Positions 23,279 through 34,559 of a stretch of 64,000 nucleotides of DNA are shown one piece after another. The stretch's first letter is position 1. Every line of letters starts with the position of its first letter. Both the position numbers and the translations under genes were made by a program. The DNA comes from Paramarasmius palmivorus. Taxonomy: Eukaryota > Basidiomycota > Agaricomycetes > Agaricales > Marasmiaceae. The stretch spans positions 62,001 through 126,000 of the forward strand of contig JAYKXP010000075.1 in assembly GCA_037176845.1 (NCBI GenBank), written 5' to 3'. The notes under the pieces were generated by a model. It ran no database searches, was not told the origin of the DNA, and worked only from the letters and a program-made list of their open reading frames with translations.

Positions 23279-25005
23279 ATGGATCGGTGAGTTTTTTTCC
23301 TCATCACCCCTCAGAGAATGCTCAAAAAAGTGTGTAAGACTCCCGTCGACGGCACATGACTCCGTTTTTAGAGACCTCTCGTTTCGCGACCTACACAACT
23401 ACTCAAAAGCCAATAGAAACGCGAGGGATATAATCCTCAAGTTCTATAAACGAGCTTTACGTGTAGAGCACGTCCTCTTGCCATTCTTCACGCATGATGA
23501 AATACGCCGTTTTCGTATCCTTCAATATACCATTGGGTTTTTGATCGCCGGCTCGACTGCCCTTAGCTTCTTCGAAAGGGTCGTGTACCCCGAGTCCGAC
23601 CTTGACCTCTACGTGGATTCTCGATACACGGTTTTTTTGACGGACTTCCTCATCGACTCAGGTTTTACTTTCCACCCCATCCGAACCTCGCACAAGAGAC
23701 AGCCGGCAGACATCACCAACGCCTTGGAGGAGATGGAGCGAAAATTACAACGTCTTATTGAAAACAACAACCTCGGGGATGACCACGAGTACCGATGGAC
23801 TGCTATTGCCGAAGTTTTTCAGTTTTCACGTAACGGAAAATCCGTCCAGGTCATCGCCTCGGGAAAGGAGTCGCTGGGGAGTCCACTACACATCGTCTTC
23901 GATTATCACTCCAGTGCGTTGCTCAGCGAATAACTTTTGTCTCCTATCTCACAATCCCATAGCTGTCGTGATGAACGTCGTTAGCTACAGCCATGCGATT
24001 TCGTTCTATCCCCAGGCCACTTTCGTCGACCGAGTCACAGTTGTCAACAGCATCGCAACTGCTCGCCGCGACCAGGGACCTCCACGAGCCAAGTATGAGG
24101 CGCGAGGCTGGGAAATTAGAACATCTCTAGAGGCAGCCGACACATTCAACAAGAACTCCGAATTCGGTAAAGTAGATCGTTCTGTCGGAGATAAGCATTG
24201 CTGGACGGTTCCCCTGCAACCTGTGCCGGACTTTGTTCCGTCAGATATGAGGCTTGGGGAAGCATACATGCTCTTTGCTAACTCGTGGACCAACGAGTAC
24301 ATGGGCCGCAATGGCGTCGCCATCAAGGCCCGCCCATACTTTGTTCCGGGCCTGACGCAGTCTTACTGTTTGTCGAAAAGGGTTTTCTCGTATGTGTCGT
24401 CAAATTTCTTGGCTAGGAAAAGCACCAATCCTAGCATCCAGTAGTGAGTTCTTGATGTTTTTCCGCTCTTCAGCCGTTCTTACACCCCCAACTTCGTCAA
24501 GCACCGACCCATTACTGGCCAGATTTGTCGGTGACGTCCTCAGGAACCCTGTGAAACCAAGCCAAAAGGATGCGTTCATAGGTGAAGTCCTTGCGGATGC
24601 ATTCCGCGCTTCTCGGCGGAATAAGAAGTCCGTCTTACTTGAACACAAGCATCAAGTCTCTTCGCTCCAGGGCCAGATGCTTCAAACGTTCTTGCAAGAT
24701 TTGATATCAGAGGAGCTAGGTTTGCCGAAGGTGAGTGAGGTAGAGCTTCACTGCACTTGACGTCATGGACTTACTGGTTGGCCTGTCAGTTCATTTTCCG
24801 ATTCGCTCAGAACGGTAAAGGGGCATTGTGGACTAATGTCGATATTTATCTCCCCTCGCGTTATGCACCCAGCGGGGAAGATCTTGTGCTTGACGAAAAT
24901 CGGCGCTCAGTCCTACTTGAGCATAGGATCAATGTGGATATCAAAGTCGCGAATGCTCTGAACAACAGCCTGTATGTAGAAATTCCCTCAGATGCAAAAG
25001 ACTAG
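23279..25005 (+). CDS. F-box-like / nucleotidyltransferase-motif protein, copy 1 (502 aa)
   Basis: Exons 23279-23286, 23339-23913, 23963-24443, 24502-24730 and 24790-25005 join in frame to 502 aa. The N-terminus reads as an F-box-like helix set (MDRLPSTAHDSVFRDLSFRD...LHNYSKANR). At residues about 75-105 GFLIAGSTALSFFERVVYPE runs into SDLDLYVD. This GS...DxD arrangement matches the hG[GS]...Dh[DE]h signature of the nucleotidyltransferase fold. A later VFDYHS could supply a third acidic residue (inference). The rest is a conserved globular region with no name I know. No signal peptide or membrane segment is visible. It is about 91% identical by eye to copy 3 (27117-28831) over the 144 residues around the motif, with the same intron positions. 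An adaptor role in protein turnover, or nucleotide transfer, are both possible; neither is shown. Confidence 0.75.
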
Positions 25006-25319
25006 AATACAGTGCATCAATCTCATATACTTCATACTATTTACATTATAGTTCGTCTTGAGTTTGTGTGTAGTGCCAGATTATCGATTATCTGTGGAAG
25101 AACCTCCCATTCGGAGCTCAGAGGAAATGTCGGAATAGAGCATAAATGATGGCAGTGTTCAACGTCGGCATGCATGACAATGCATACTACTAGTACTCTC
25201 CTATTTTCACGCTTGAAACATTTCTCGAATTACGTCAAAACTACTGGTTACAAGAATTCAATCCGTGATATGTAGTACATATAGTGCTTCTCCTTACACT
25301 GCTAACTGTGGTCATTTGC
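25006..25319. other. Short spacer between convergent copies 1 and 2
   Basis: AT-rich 3' flanks of two converging genes; nothing coding is visible. Confidence 0.5.
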
Positions 25320-26882
25320 TCAGAGCATCGGGCGTAACGTTACACTGATCCCTTCCGCATTCAGAAACTTCAAAGCTGGACAATTGACCAGTGGAAAAAT
25401 TGAAGGAATCTTATCCACGGGATACTCGATGATCACGCACCCTCGTAGTGAGATGTTGTTTGCTCGCTCGTTCGAAGTAATGGTTATCTGTGCCACAAGT
25501 TTGTTGTGAGTACGAGTTATCTCTTGTGAGAATGAAATGTGATACACATACCGTGGGTCGACGAGGGCGTAAAGCCTTGTAGATCCTCGTTAATAACTCA
25601 TGTAGGGCCTCAGTGACCGATGTTAATTGTGGCAGAAGGTTCTTAGGATATTTGGAATAGATTTCCTGAATCCGAATGTACCCTTGCATCAAGTCCTGCT
25701 TGATTCTGTTCGTAACATCGGAATTGATCCATTCGTCGAACCACAAACTCAAAGTCGCAATGAGATCTGATGTATTCCTGACAACAAAACAAGATTAGTT
25801 GGGCCTGTGATAACATTGGACGACTAGATAAACTGACCAATTTCCAATCCGGACTGTCCCAAAGCCTTCTGGACGCTGCTCGAGCTTGGCCGCCGCTCTC
25901 TTCGCAACCTCCGAACATAAATAATATGGCTGCTCCAAAGTGCCACCCTTAATCGTGCTATGTTCTACCCAACTGGCTGTCGTATTGAAATCGAGCCTCC
26001 AAGACTGCCTCCAGAACAGACTGTCGTCACCAAGCCTAAGGGGACCGGGCATGAAGTCCTCCAATGGCGCCAGACGCGCACTCCAACACAACACATCATT
26101 CAAATGCCTTGAATAGAGTGTCGGGTCGGAAGTGTTGCTGATTGCGGTGGCAGCGTCTGGATGGATAAAAGTTTCGATGTACTCGGAACGACTTGGTAGA
26201 GAACACAAGGTCGGACCCGTAAACCGATGCAAGGAGGAGCTTTTGCTTGGTGATATACGTCGTCCGAGGATATAAAGAAATGGCATGGGAATAGCCAATG
26301 AAATTCATCAAGGTCGCTTGGGATGTAATTAGTATAACAATCCCATGTATTGAAAATGGGCTACATACTTGAACCACATTGCAAGATAGCTTCCAATGGC
26401 CTTGGCTTTGTGTAGAAGACTTCAATCTTGCTTTCGTTGCCCATAGCAAATGTCAAAGGTAGACGTCTACGAGGCTGTGACTCGGCGAGATGGACAGCAT
26501 TGGCACAATCTGGTTGCTGCATATAGTTGTCCCAATCAGGACTGAATCTATACTCTGCGTCTTCGAGGAACTGTCCAATTATGGCGCAAAATCTAGTCTC
26601 GACAAAAAGGTCGAGCTTCAGCCTGCAACATTCCAATCTCTCGAAAAAAGCAAGAGCCGTAGACGCGTAGACGCTCCGATGAGGACACCGAATATATACT
26701 GAAGGATCCTGAAGGAGCGTATATTTTGTTCTGAGAAAAACGGAGATAGAAATCTGTCGATCCGGAATGCACACCTTTGGAGCTTCTTAACTGCTGCATG
26801 GGAGTAGCGATTGACCTTGGACAGCTGAAGGAGATCCTTCACAGAAAGATCACAGATGATGTTTTCGTAGACAGTAAGATTG
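25320..26882 (-). pseudogene. Inverted, frameshifted relic of the F-box/NTase-like family (copy 2)
   Basis: On the minus strand the F-box-like part (ENIICDLSVKDLLQLSKVNR) leads to ILQYIFGVLIGAS. The frame is lost exactly in the GSTAL motif by an 8-bp tandem duplication, CGTAGACG twice at 26658-26673 on the plus strand. The continuation ASTALAFFERLECC is in another frame. The catalytic-type motif is also eroded: SDLDLYVD of the paralogues is here LKLDLFVE. A second frame change lies near 26180-26260, between ISLYPRTTYITKQKLLLASV and SRSEYIETFIHPDAATAISN. The 3' part still reads open through FDEWINSDVTNRIKQDLMQG and, after a GTATGT intron, to a stop at 25320. It is far more diverged than copies 1 and 3. 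No intact start was found. An alternative is that an intron covers one of the frame changes. Confidence 0.7.
26658..26673. repeat. 8-bp tandem duplication that breaks copy 2
   Basis: CGTAGACGCGTAGACG is two exact copies of CGTAGACG. One extra copy shifts the minus-strand frame by 8 (that is, by 2 modulo 3) within the nucleotidyltransferase-like GS motif. Confidence 0.85.
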
Positions 26883-27076
26883 GCCTGTGTTCTATAATTA
26901 GACTCAGAGAGTGAAATATATAGCCCTTTGAATCACCTACAAATTGTCTATACTAGGACGAGAGGTGCCATTGAAGTTGTACATTGTGGTAGCCTGGCGA
27001 GAGAGAAAAGAGCTATTCTCACGTTGCGGCAGCCGGGTCTGAGCCAAGGCCCGACAGGACGTGACTCCTCGTGTCA

Positions 27077-27087
27077 CCCACGTGGCC
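27077..27087. promoter_or_regulatory. CCCACGTGGCC element upstream of copy 3
   Basis: Same 11-mer as at 23228-23238, here about 30 bases before the ATG at 27117. Confidence 0.4.
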
Positions 27088-27116
27088 TACCTTCTTCCTC
27101 ACCGTCAACCAAAGCT

Positions 27117-28831
27117 ATGAATCGGTGGGTCTTTTCTTCATTAGGCCGTTCACAGACTGCTCATGACCTTGGGAAGACTTCCACCAACCACTCACGACTT
27201 CATCTTTCGTGACCTTTCAGTTCGAGACCTGCGCAATCTATCAAAGGTCAACAAAACAGCGAACGACGCGGTCAAGAAATTTTACCAGCGTGCTCTACGC
27301 GTCGAAAATGTCCTCTCGCCTTTTTTCACCCACGAGGAGATACGCAGGTTCCGGATCCTCCAGTTCACCATCGGGTTTCTCATCGCGGGTTCAACAGCTC
27401 TCAGTTTCTTCGAAAGGGCGGTGTACCCCGAGTCAGACTTGGATCTTTACGTAGACTCGCGATACACAGTGTTCTTAACCGATTTCCTCATCAGCGCTGG
27501 TTTTACCTTCCATCCTATCCGGACAGAGCATAAAAGACAGCCAGCAGACATCACTGATGCCTTGGAGGAGATGGAGCAAAAGTTGCAGAGGCTCATCGAA
27601 GAGGATGGTTTGGACGATGACCACGAGTATAGATGGACCGCGATCGCCGAAGTATTTCAGTTTTCACGTAACGGAAAGTCGATTCAGGTCATTGCCTCTG
27701 GCAAGGAATCGCTGGGGAGCCCACTACACATCGTTTTCGATTATCACTCCAGTGCGTTATTCGGTTGTGGGCATTCATCTCCTGTCTCACTGCCTCATAG
27801 CTGTTGTCATGAACGTCATTGGCTACACCCACGCTGTTTCGTTCTATCCCAAGACCACCTTTATTGACCGCGTCACTGTGGTCAATAGTATTGCCACCGC
27901 TCGCCGTGACCAAGGACCTCCCCGCGCCAAGTATGAAGCACGTGGTTGGCAAATCCGGAAAACACTCGACGCGGCCGACACGTTCGACAGGAACTCTGAG
28001 CTCGGTAAACTGGACCGTGCTATTGGAGACGAACACTGCTGGACAGTTCCCCTGCAACCGGTGGCAGAGTTTGTTCCCTCGGACATGAGACTCGGAGAGG
28101 CTTACATGCTCTTTGCCAACTCGTGGAGCAACGAGCATAAGGATCGCAAAAGTGTTGCTGTCAAGGCACGCCCGTTCTTCCTTCCCAGTCTCACACAATC
28201 CTACTGTCTATCGAAGAGGGTCTTTTCATACGCATCATCGAACTTCCGGGCCAGAGTGAGCACTGATCCTGCCACCAAATAGTAAGTCCTTCATGCTCTT
28301 GGCTATTCCAGTTGTTCTGACTGCTCGGCCAAGCATCGATGCACTGTTTGCCAACTTTGTCAACACTGCCGTACAGCAGCCAGTAAAGCAAAGTAAAAAG
28401 GACGCTTTCGTGGTTGAACTCCTTGGAGCTGCATTTCGAGCATCCCGAAAGCAATTCCCTGCGCTTGAAACCACGCATCAAGTCTCTTCACTCCAGGGGC
28501 AATGCCTGCAAGAATTCTTGCAAGACTTAATATCGGAGGAGCTTGGTCTACCAAAGGTAAGCGAGAGCTAGATGTTCGCTGCATTTGAATCTGAAAATTG
28601 ACCATTTGGCAGTTCATTTTCCGCTTTGCCCAGAATTGTAACGGTGCCTTATGGACCAATGTCGACGTTTATTTGCCACTGAGTTATGTGCCCAATGGGG
28701 GAGGCTTGGTGGTTGACGAAGATAGGCGTTCACTTCTGCGCGGGCATAAAATCAATTTAGAGATTAAGATTGCGAACGCTGTTCACGATAGCCTGTCTAT
28801 AGAGTTTCCCTCCGTTGTACAAGACGACTGA
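27117..28831 (+). CDS. F-box-like / nucleotidyltransferase-motif protein, copy 3 (501 aa)
   Basis: Exons 27117-27124, 27177-27751, 27801-28281, 28334-28556 and 28613-28831 join in frame to 501 aa, with intron positions identical to copy 1. The N-terminus MNRLPPTTHDFIFRDLSVRD, followed by LRNLSKVNK, is a good F-box-like match (LP start, helices, LS-V-K). The motif region is GFLIAGSTALSFFERAVYPE followed by SDLDLYVD, intact. The introns are about as long as in copy 1 but differ in sequence more than the exons, consistent with selection on the protein. The exon 3/4 junction uses an AAG acceptor (GGCCAAG) in both genes, which skips a tempting CAG that would break the frame. Function as for copy 1. 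Confidence 0.75.
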
Positions 28832-31752
28832 AATACGATTTACCGGTCATAGACTACACGGTCAAGAGTTACTGATCAGAACCTGGAATTCCGCGGGGCC
28901 AGAAATAAGTTGTAATTTCGTAGTTCCTCTCACATTATCTATGGAACGGTCAACGAAAAAGCTAATGTCGGGACTTGTCACAGTGCTGGGTACCTTCGGA
29001 GGGAAACACACCGAGGTGTACGGTTGTTGAACAGAGGTGGGCAGGTGAGACGAGTCTCCCTGGGCCCCGAAAGCATAGACAGAAGGAGTTGAGTGGCTCA
29101 CAGCGGCAATTTCTCGCTGTTCAACCATTTTTACTTCTGCCAGGTACCGTTCACATTTCAAAACCGGTATGGCGCTCGTCTTGTACGTGTTTTTGTCCCT
29201 GTTTCCGTCTTCTCCTAACTGAACACTACACGTTTACTTCTATCTCTGCACATGACAACTGGACCTTCAACGTTTGAAAGCTTCTCTTTGGTATTCTTCA
29301 ACCGTGAGTTTAGTGTAAGTATATTCTTAGTTACATGAGAAATCCGCCGAGCATGAGAAATTGTAGGCCCTTACGCTCCAAAGTTCCTTGGCTTTCAGTC
29401 TGAAACCACTAAAGCAGAAGTTATGACCGGAAGATACATGGAGTAGCTCTCGAAGGAGTTTGCCGAATCCACGCTTCTCCCGGTGAGCCGCGAGCCAAAC
29501 TAAACCCAGTCTTGGTGTTGGCACGGACATCAGCGCGATGAGACGAAGAGAGCTTTGGTTCGACATCATCTCGAAAGAGATACCGCTGATCAAATATAAC
29601 CACGCTCAAAAAGTCTATGAGCTAAAAGTACCATTGAATGAGGATCGCCATTTCGAGTACTAGCGCTATTACAAGAAGGCGGGACCACGCATGATGAAGG
29701 TCCGATGCTGATGGGGTATGAGGCCGAATGACCAAAGACAAGAAAGTCTAGCCAGTGATTTGACTAACATGAATCAAAGTGTGTGGACGATAACTCTACT
29801 TAAAAGGTGCCGAAAGCGAGACCCTCGAAATGCAGTAAGTATAGAGTAGACTCGAAGATCGAACACACACTGCAACACAGCATACAAGTGGAGAAAAGTC
29901 GACTCTTCCTTATCCTAGCCTATAACGTGAATACCACTATTGAAGCGTGGCAAGAAGCGAAGCGAATGAATGAATGATACGTTTCGTTAATCTAGATCAC
30001 CGCCGTTAACAGTACCCACTAATAGTGGTTTCGAAGATTAAATTGTTCATCTATAACTACCTGTCCTTCTTCGCAAGCTTTAGACACCGAGGGACCTGGT
30101 TGCTTGATTCAGAACGTCTCGGACGATAACCGAAGGGCTCGGTCATATTGAACCTGGCTAGATATTGATATACCCTACTGGCCAGACGTGGGAAAGATCT
30201 CCGAAAGCCACATTGTGCACCGAGAGCGGGAACGCGTGCCAGATCAGAAGTGTCCAGAGGAGCCTAGTAGAGCTGTAGAATCTATTAGACGTTGCCGAGC
30301 CGAATAAGACATGCCTCGAGGTGATATTGAGGAAATATACAAACTGTGAATAAACGTGTCAATCATTATAGCCTCGGAAAGAACACAGGATGATTATTTT
30401 AGCTTATCGCACTGTCGAGAAATAAGCATCGCATCCCTGTCAAGCCCCCTGTGTGCTCAGCTTCGCTGAACAGATGCTGTCCTGTTCATCGTCATCCCTG
30501 GGACAAAGATAGAGTATTCCATACCGAACCCAAGGTTCCAAAGGGCACCAGGTGGTGGCGCATGTCAATGTCCGCAGAGCAAAACATGGACGTGGGGCAG
30601 AACAAATCGAAGAAGCTAAGTGAATGTGAGAGACCGGGTCATGACGACATGGTTAACAAAGAGCCGGAGAATTGGGGTGCTTTAAGTGTACCCGCCGCTA
30701 ACATCGAGGAGAAACGGAAAAGGTGTTCCTCCTGCGTTCCTGAAGTGAATAGCTAAGGAAACTGGATAGATGTCCTGGATTGGAAAGATGAGCATACAGG
30801 GTGCGGAAACATCAACGTGCAGGGAAATCGTACGATTCTTTGACGATCATCCGAGCTCCAGTGTCCATATCAAAATCCGTCTGAGCTTGGGGCAACACGC
30901 TGGAGCGGATACCTTGATTGTGATGGTCGAGGCGACGTAAGATACTGCTATCCCTGCGAACCACGGAAGAAAAACGGAGAAATCGTTAAAATTGCTGTGT
31001 TTAATTTTGAATACTCTGGTGGGTATTGTCTTCGTCAGCTCGGTAGTCTCCATAGGAAAAATGACCGACCTGTCTATGTGGGCAATAACCCGTCACATAT
31101 CAGCCTTGGAATGAGATAGCCACAGATCCTTCTGATGAGAGTAAGCCACCATCGAACGCCATGTGATGTGAACCGATAGCAGTATTGTGGGCTAAGGGCG
31201 CGCCCAGACTGAAGATCCATAGCAACGCCCTCGGTAAATATGCGAATGTTGCTTCACTGGGGATCGCAGTATTCGTAGACATTGTCAATGACAACGCACA
31301 AAAACAAGAGGTAGTAGCAGAATCGATGTCAGAGTTTCGTAACCGAAGAAGGCAAATAGAAGAAACAATGATGGTCCTGTCTGGACGCAGAATGTGAGTG
31401 GATATCCGGTATTTGGGCTTGATACTATTACTTACCAGAGAAGTCCTGCATACATGTAACTTCTGAGCCGGAAACGAGCGAACTGAGGTGACCAGATTAG
31501 ATTATGAACGAATGTGCGAAGGTTTTGATCCCGATTTATAGCCCGCCAGGATATATAAAGATCAGAGACTGGAGTGAATGTCCATCACTTACAACGACTC
31601 AGTGGCAAGAGGTCAAGGGATGGCTTACCAAACTCAGCAGTCGGTCTTTTTATTCCTGATAACGCCCGGTCACGTGTTCTAACGAGATTTTTTCAACGTT
31701 ACCTCAACCCCGTATTCCACTCTTCCACGTCTACCAATTCCTTCACTCGAAC
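28832..31752. other. Long gene-poor interval
   Basis: About 2.9 kb with no gene I can support. Short ORFs include 29327-29593 (-), 30451-30756 (+, 101 aa, Lys-rich C-terminal half) and 30847-31294 (-), none with a domain, paralogue in the window or convincing splice sites. The last 200 bases hold the promoter of the cyclophilin gene, with TATATAAAG near 31550 and TCACGTG at about 31669, some 85 bases before the ATG. Confidence 0.4.
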
Positions 31753-32616
31753 ATGGCCTCATTCTTGCGTCGCTTTGCCTCTACTGCCAGTACTGCTGCC
31801 AACAAGTGCGTATTGGTTCGAATCTTTTATCATGTCGGACACTGAGCGATTCATTTTGGGGGGAATTTAGGGCAAACGTTTTCGTGAGTCATAAGCTTGA
31901 CATTTGCTAGTGAATCCTTCCTGATGTTCTCGTACTCAGTTTGACGTTGCTGTCAACTCTCAGCCCGCTGGAAGAATAGTTTTCAAGCTCTACGACGAAG
32001 TAGTACCCAAAACCAGCCGGAACTTTAGGGAACTCGCGACCGGCCAACACGGCTTTGGCTATGCTGGAAGCTCTTTCCATCGCATTATACCGAACGTATG
32101 GAGTAGCTTTACCCCGAGAAGAACGAGGCTAATGTGTTTGGACAGTTTATGGTGCAAGGTGGTGACTTCACAAACCACAACGGCACCGGAGGCAAATCAA
32201 TATATGGTGCTAAGTTCCCTGGTATGTTACCTTCCTTCACACTTAGACCCACGACTGATAGATCTATGTAAGACGAAAACTTCAAGTTCAAACACGCAAA
32301 ACCTGGGCTTTTGTCGATGGCGAATGCAGGACCTAACACAAATGGCTCCCAGGTGTGCTATGCTCAGTCAGCTTATACGGTGGCCATACTGAACCCTTGA
32401 TAGTTTTTTATTACGACAGTCGTTACTTCATGGGTGAGTTTCGATACTTCTATCTGGTACACTTTCAATGACCTACTCATTCAGCTCGATGGACGACATG
32501 TGGTCTTTGGAGAAGTTGTAGAGGGTATGGACGTTCTCAAAGCCATCGAAGCTCAAGGTTCAGAGAGCGGCAAACCACAACAGAAGGTTACCATCACTTC
32601 TTCCGGCACAGTATGA
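31753..32616 (+). CDS. Cyclophilin-type peptidyl-prolyl cis-trans isomerase, probably mitochondrial (179 aa)
   Basis: Catalyses cis-trans isomerisation of Xaa-Pro bonds. Seven exons join in frame: 31753-31805, 31871-31883, 31940-32095, 32146-32221, 32273-32352, 32404-32433 and 32485-32616 (179 aa). The first 18 residues ([18 protein letters not shown]) are Arg/Ser/Ala-rich without acids, typical of a mitochondrial presequence. Family signatures follow: [20 protein letters not shown], the [18 protein letters not shown] block containing the catalytic Arg and the FMVQGGDFT core, [13 protein letters not shown], and [12 protein letters not shown] with the cyclosporin-binding Trp. After removal of the presequence, the length equals a single-domain cyclophilin. 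It is probably a folding helper of the mitochondrial matrix, like yeast Cpr3 (inference from the presequence). Confidence 0.93.
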
Positions 32617-32845
32617 TTTGGAAGATTCAAAAGTACGAGTACGATACCGGACGCTGAGTGCGCTTTGTATCACGGACGATGCTATTAGACGAATTCATGT
32701 TGGTTTCTTGGTTGGATTCTAATCCATCGAGAGATGCGGAAGGCGGAACGCCGCCTCAGACAGCAGTGGTGAAGCTGTGACGTCACACGATTACCTTTGT
32801 CTCCTGCATCCACCATCTTTAACCTTGCATTCTTAGCACTCCAGG

Positions 32846-34092
32846 ATGTCCGTCAAACCATTGAAAGCCACTGTTAACTGTGACATGGGAGAGGTGCGTA
32901 GACCGTTCTTAGCGATTATACCCTAAAGTGACCCCATCATAGGGCTTCTCACTCTATACCATGGTCAGCACAACTCGCGCGTTGCGCCTAACGTGCTTAA
33001 ACCCGTTTGATAGGCAGATGACGAATCTCTCATGAAAACCATCCACCTTGCTAACATAGCCTGTGGATTTCATGCTTCGTGAGTCTCTTGTGTGCATACC
33101 CTTCGACGGACTATAACGTAATCTGTAGAGACTTTTCCATCATGGACAAGACCGTTGCTCTCGCGAAACAGAACGGTGTCAGGGTCGGTGCACATCCATC
33201 ACTTCCTGATAAGCAGGGATTCGGACGAAGAGAGATGGCGATGAAACCGGTATGTCATTATCTCTGGCCGTTCTGCCCTTCTTGCCAACCCCATTTCATA
33301 GGATGAGCTCGTATCTTGTTTTGTCTATCAAGTAGGGGCTTTGCAAGGATTCCTCAGGAAACATGGATTAGAGCTCAATCACGTTGGTTGAATGCACATC
33401 TATGTTTTCTGCGCTTCTAATAACAGCCCCTAGATCAAGCCTCATGGTGCGATATATGGTCAGACTTGTCGCGATATCACTCTCGCTCGTGCTGCTGTCG
33501 GGGTCTGCAAGATATTTTCTTCTGAACACCAAGAGGTGGCATTTGTCGGGCTCCCCGGTACCGCACACCAAAAGGCCGCCGAAGAGCTTGGGGTCAAATT
33601 CATACCAGGTGAGCAAGCCCTCGTGATTGATCGAACAGCTTCAGGTCTCACTAGCTTATCTTAGAATGGTTCGCTGATTTGGATTATAGCCCTGAAGGCA
33701 AATTGATAATAACCCAGTGAGTTCCGCCCCAATTCCAAACTCGACTCGTCGGGAACTGACCGCACTCCGCTAGAGTACACACTCGCGTGACGGAGGATAG
33801 TGTGCGTAACCGAGTAAGCGAATCGACCAAACTTCCGGTTCCAACATCAATTTCACATTGTTAGGTCCAAGCTCTCCTGAAAGATCGGAAGGTAACCACG
33901 AATGATGGCGGCTTCCTTCCCTTCGGAGCAGACATTCATGAAATTTCTATTTGTTGTCACTCGGATACTCCAGTGGGTATACATTTCACCAAGGCCTTTT
34001 CAATCTTGACTGACGTACCTCAGGGCGCAGTAGAGGTTGCTACATTAGTGAAGAATCTCGTAGATGAACACAACCGTGTGGCCGGATTCTGA
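32846..34092 (+). CDS. pxpA: LamB/YcsF family protein, 5-oxoprolinase subunit A (PxpA)
   Basis: Bacterial PxpA, with PxpB and PxpC, opens 5-oxoproline (pyroglutamate) to glutamate using ATP. About nine short exons, roughly 255 aa in all; start at ATG 32846. The N-terminus ([20 protein letters not shown]) and the next block ([20 protein letters not shown]), then [20 protein letters not shown], match the conserved LamB/YcsF pattern: N-x-D-x-[23 protein letters not shown]. Further matches are [20 protein letters not shown] in the middle and a C-terminal [15 protein letters not shown]. Intron donors such as GTGCGT, GTCAGC and GTGAGT fit. The next gene on the same strand is a biotin-dependent fusion carrying the PxpB/PxpC domains, and pyroglutamyl-peptidase lies 8 kb further on. 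The substrate assignment comes from family knowledge and context. Confidence 0.88.
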
Positions 34093-34129
34093 GCAATGAG
34101 CTTGTACATAAGTATAGTTGTATCGCACA

Positions 34130-34362
34130 CACACCGTAAATGGAAAATATTCCGCTCGGAGGAATTGGGTGCGGATATGGCGTATATCAGTCAATGGCTG
34201 AAAAGAGGTGCGATACACCAGGAATCTTCTCAGTGAAACTGCCTAATAAGGAAATTCTCTCAGTTGAAAAACGGAATATCACCAGCAAACTGAGTTATTG
34301 GTTGAAATCTCTTGTTTCTCTCCATCATTCCTCCGAGCGGTATATTTTCCATTTACGGAGTG
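34130..34362. mobile_element. MITE-like element with about 37-bp terminal inverted repeats
   Basis: Left end: CACACCGTAAATGGAAAATA, continuing TTCCGCTCGGAGGAAT (34130-34165). The reverse complement of the right end (34327-34362) reads CACTCCGTAAATGGAAAATA, then TACCGCTCGGAGGAAT. Only two mismatches are visible in 36 bases. ACA flanks both sides (34127-34129 and 34363-34365), a possible 3-bp target duplication. The 233-bp length and the lack of a coding gene fit a miniature inverted-repeat transposable element. The ORF at 34140-34445 lies mostly inside it and is not a gene. Confidence 0.75.
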
Positions 34363-34559
34363 ACAGTTCGCTCCACGGAATGATTAGCCTGCAAAAGGCA
34401 TCGCGTGACGTAGGATATGACTATCTGGTTGTGAGTAATCCTTGAGGCTTGTGCGGGATAATGACACCGCGCCCCGCCCAGTCTTATCGCATCACGTTTA
34501 CCCCTTATCTGAAATCTCACCAATAGCAGTGTGGGGAACATCCCTTGTTGTCTTTAACA

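Noticed and set aside
24444..24501. CAG acceptor near 24480 for exon 4 of F-box/NTase copy 1 (and its equivalent in copy 3)
   Set aside because: It puts the next exon out of phase. The AAG acceptor at 24501 (and 28333) restores the frame in both paralogues and gives matching residues.
30451..30756. 101-aa ORF in the 28.8-31.7 kb gap
   Set aside because: No domain, paralogue or supporting splice sites. A single frame of this length is expected by chance in 3 kb.
34140..34445. 101-aa ORF between pxpA and the fusion gene
   Set aside because: It lies mostly inside the inverted-repeat element (34130-34362) and its sequence is set by the terminal repeats.
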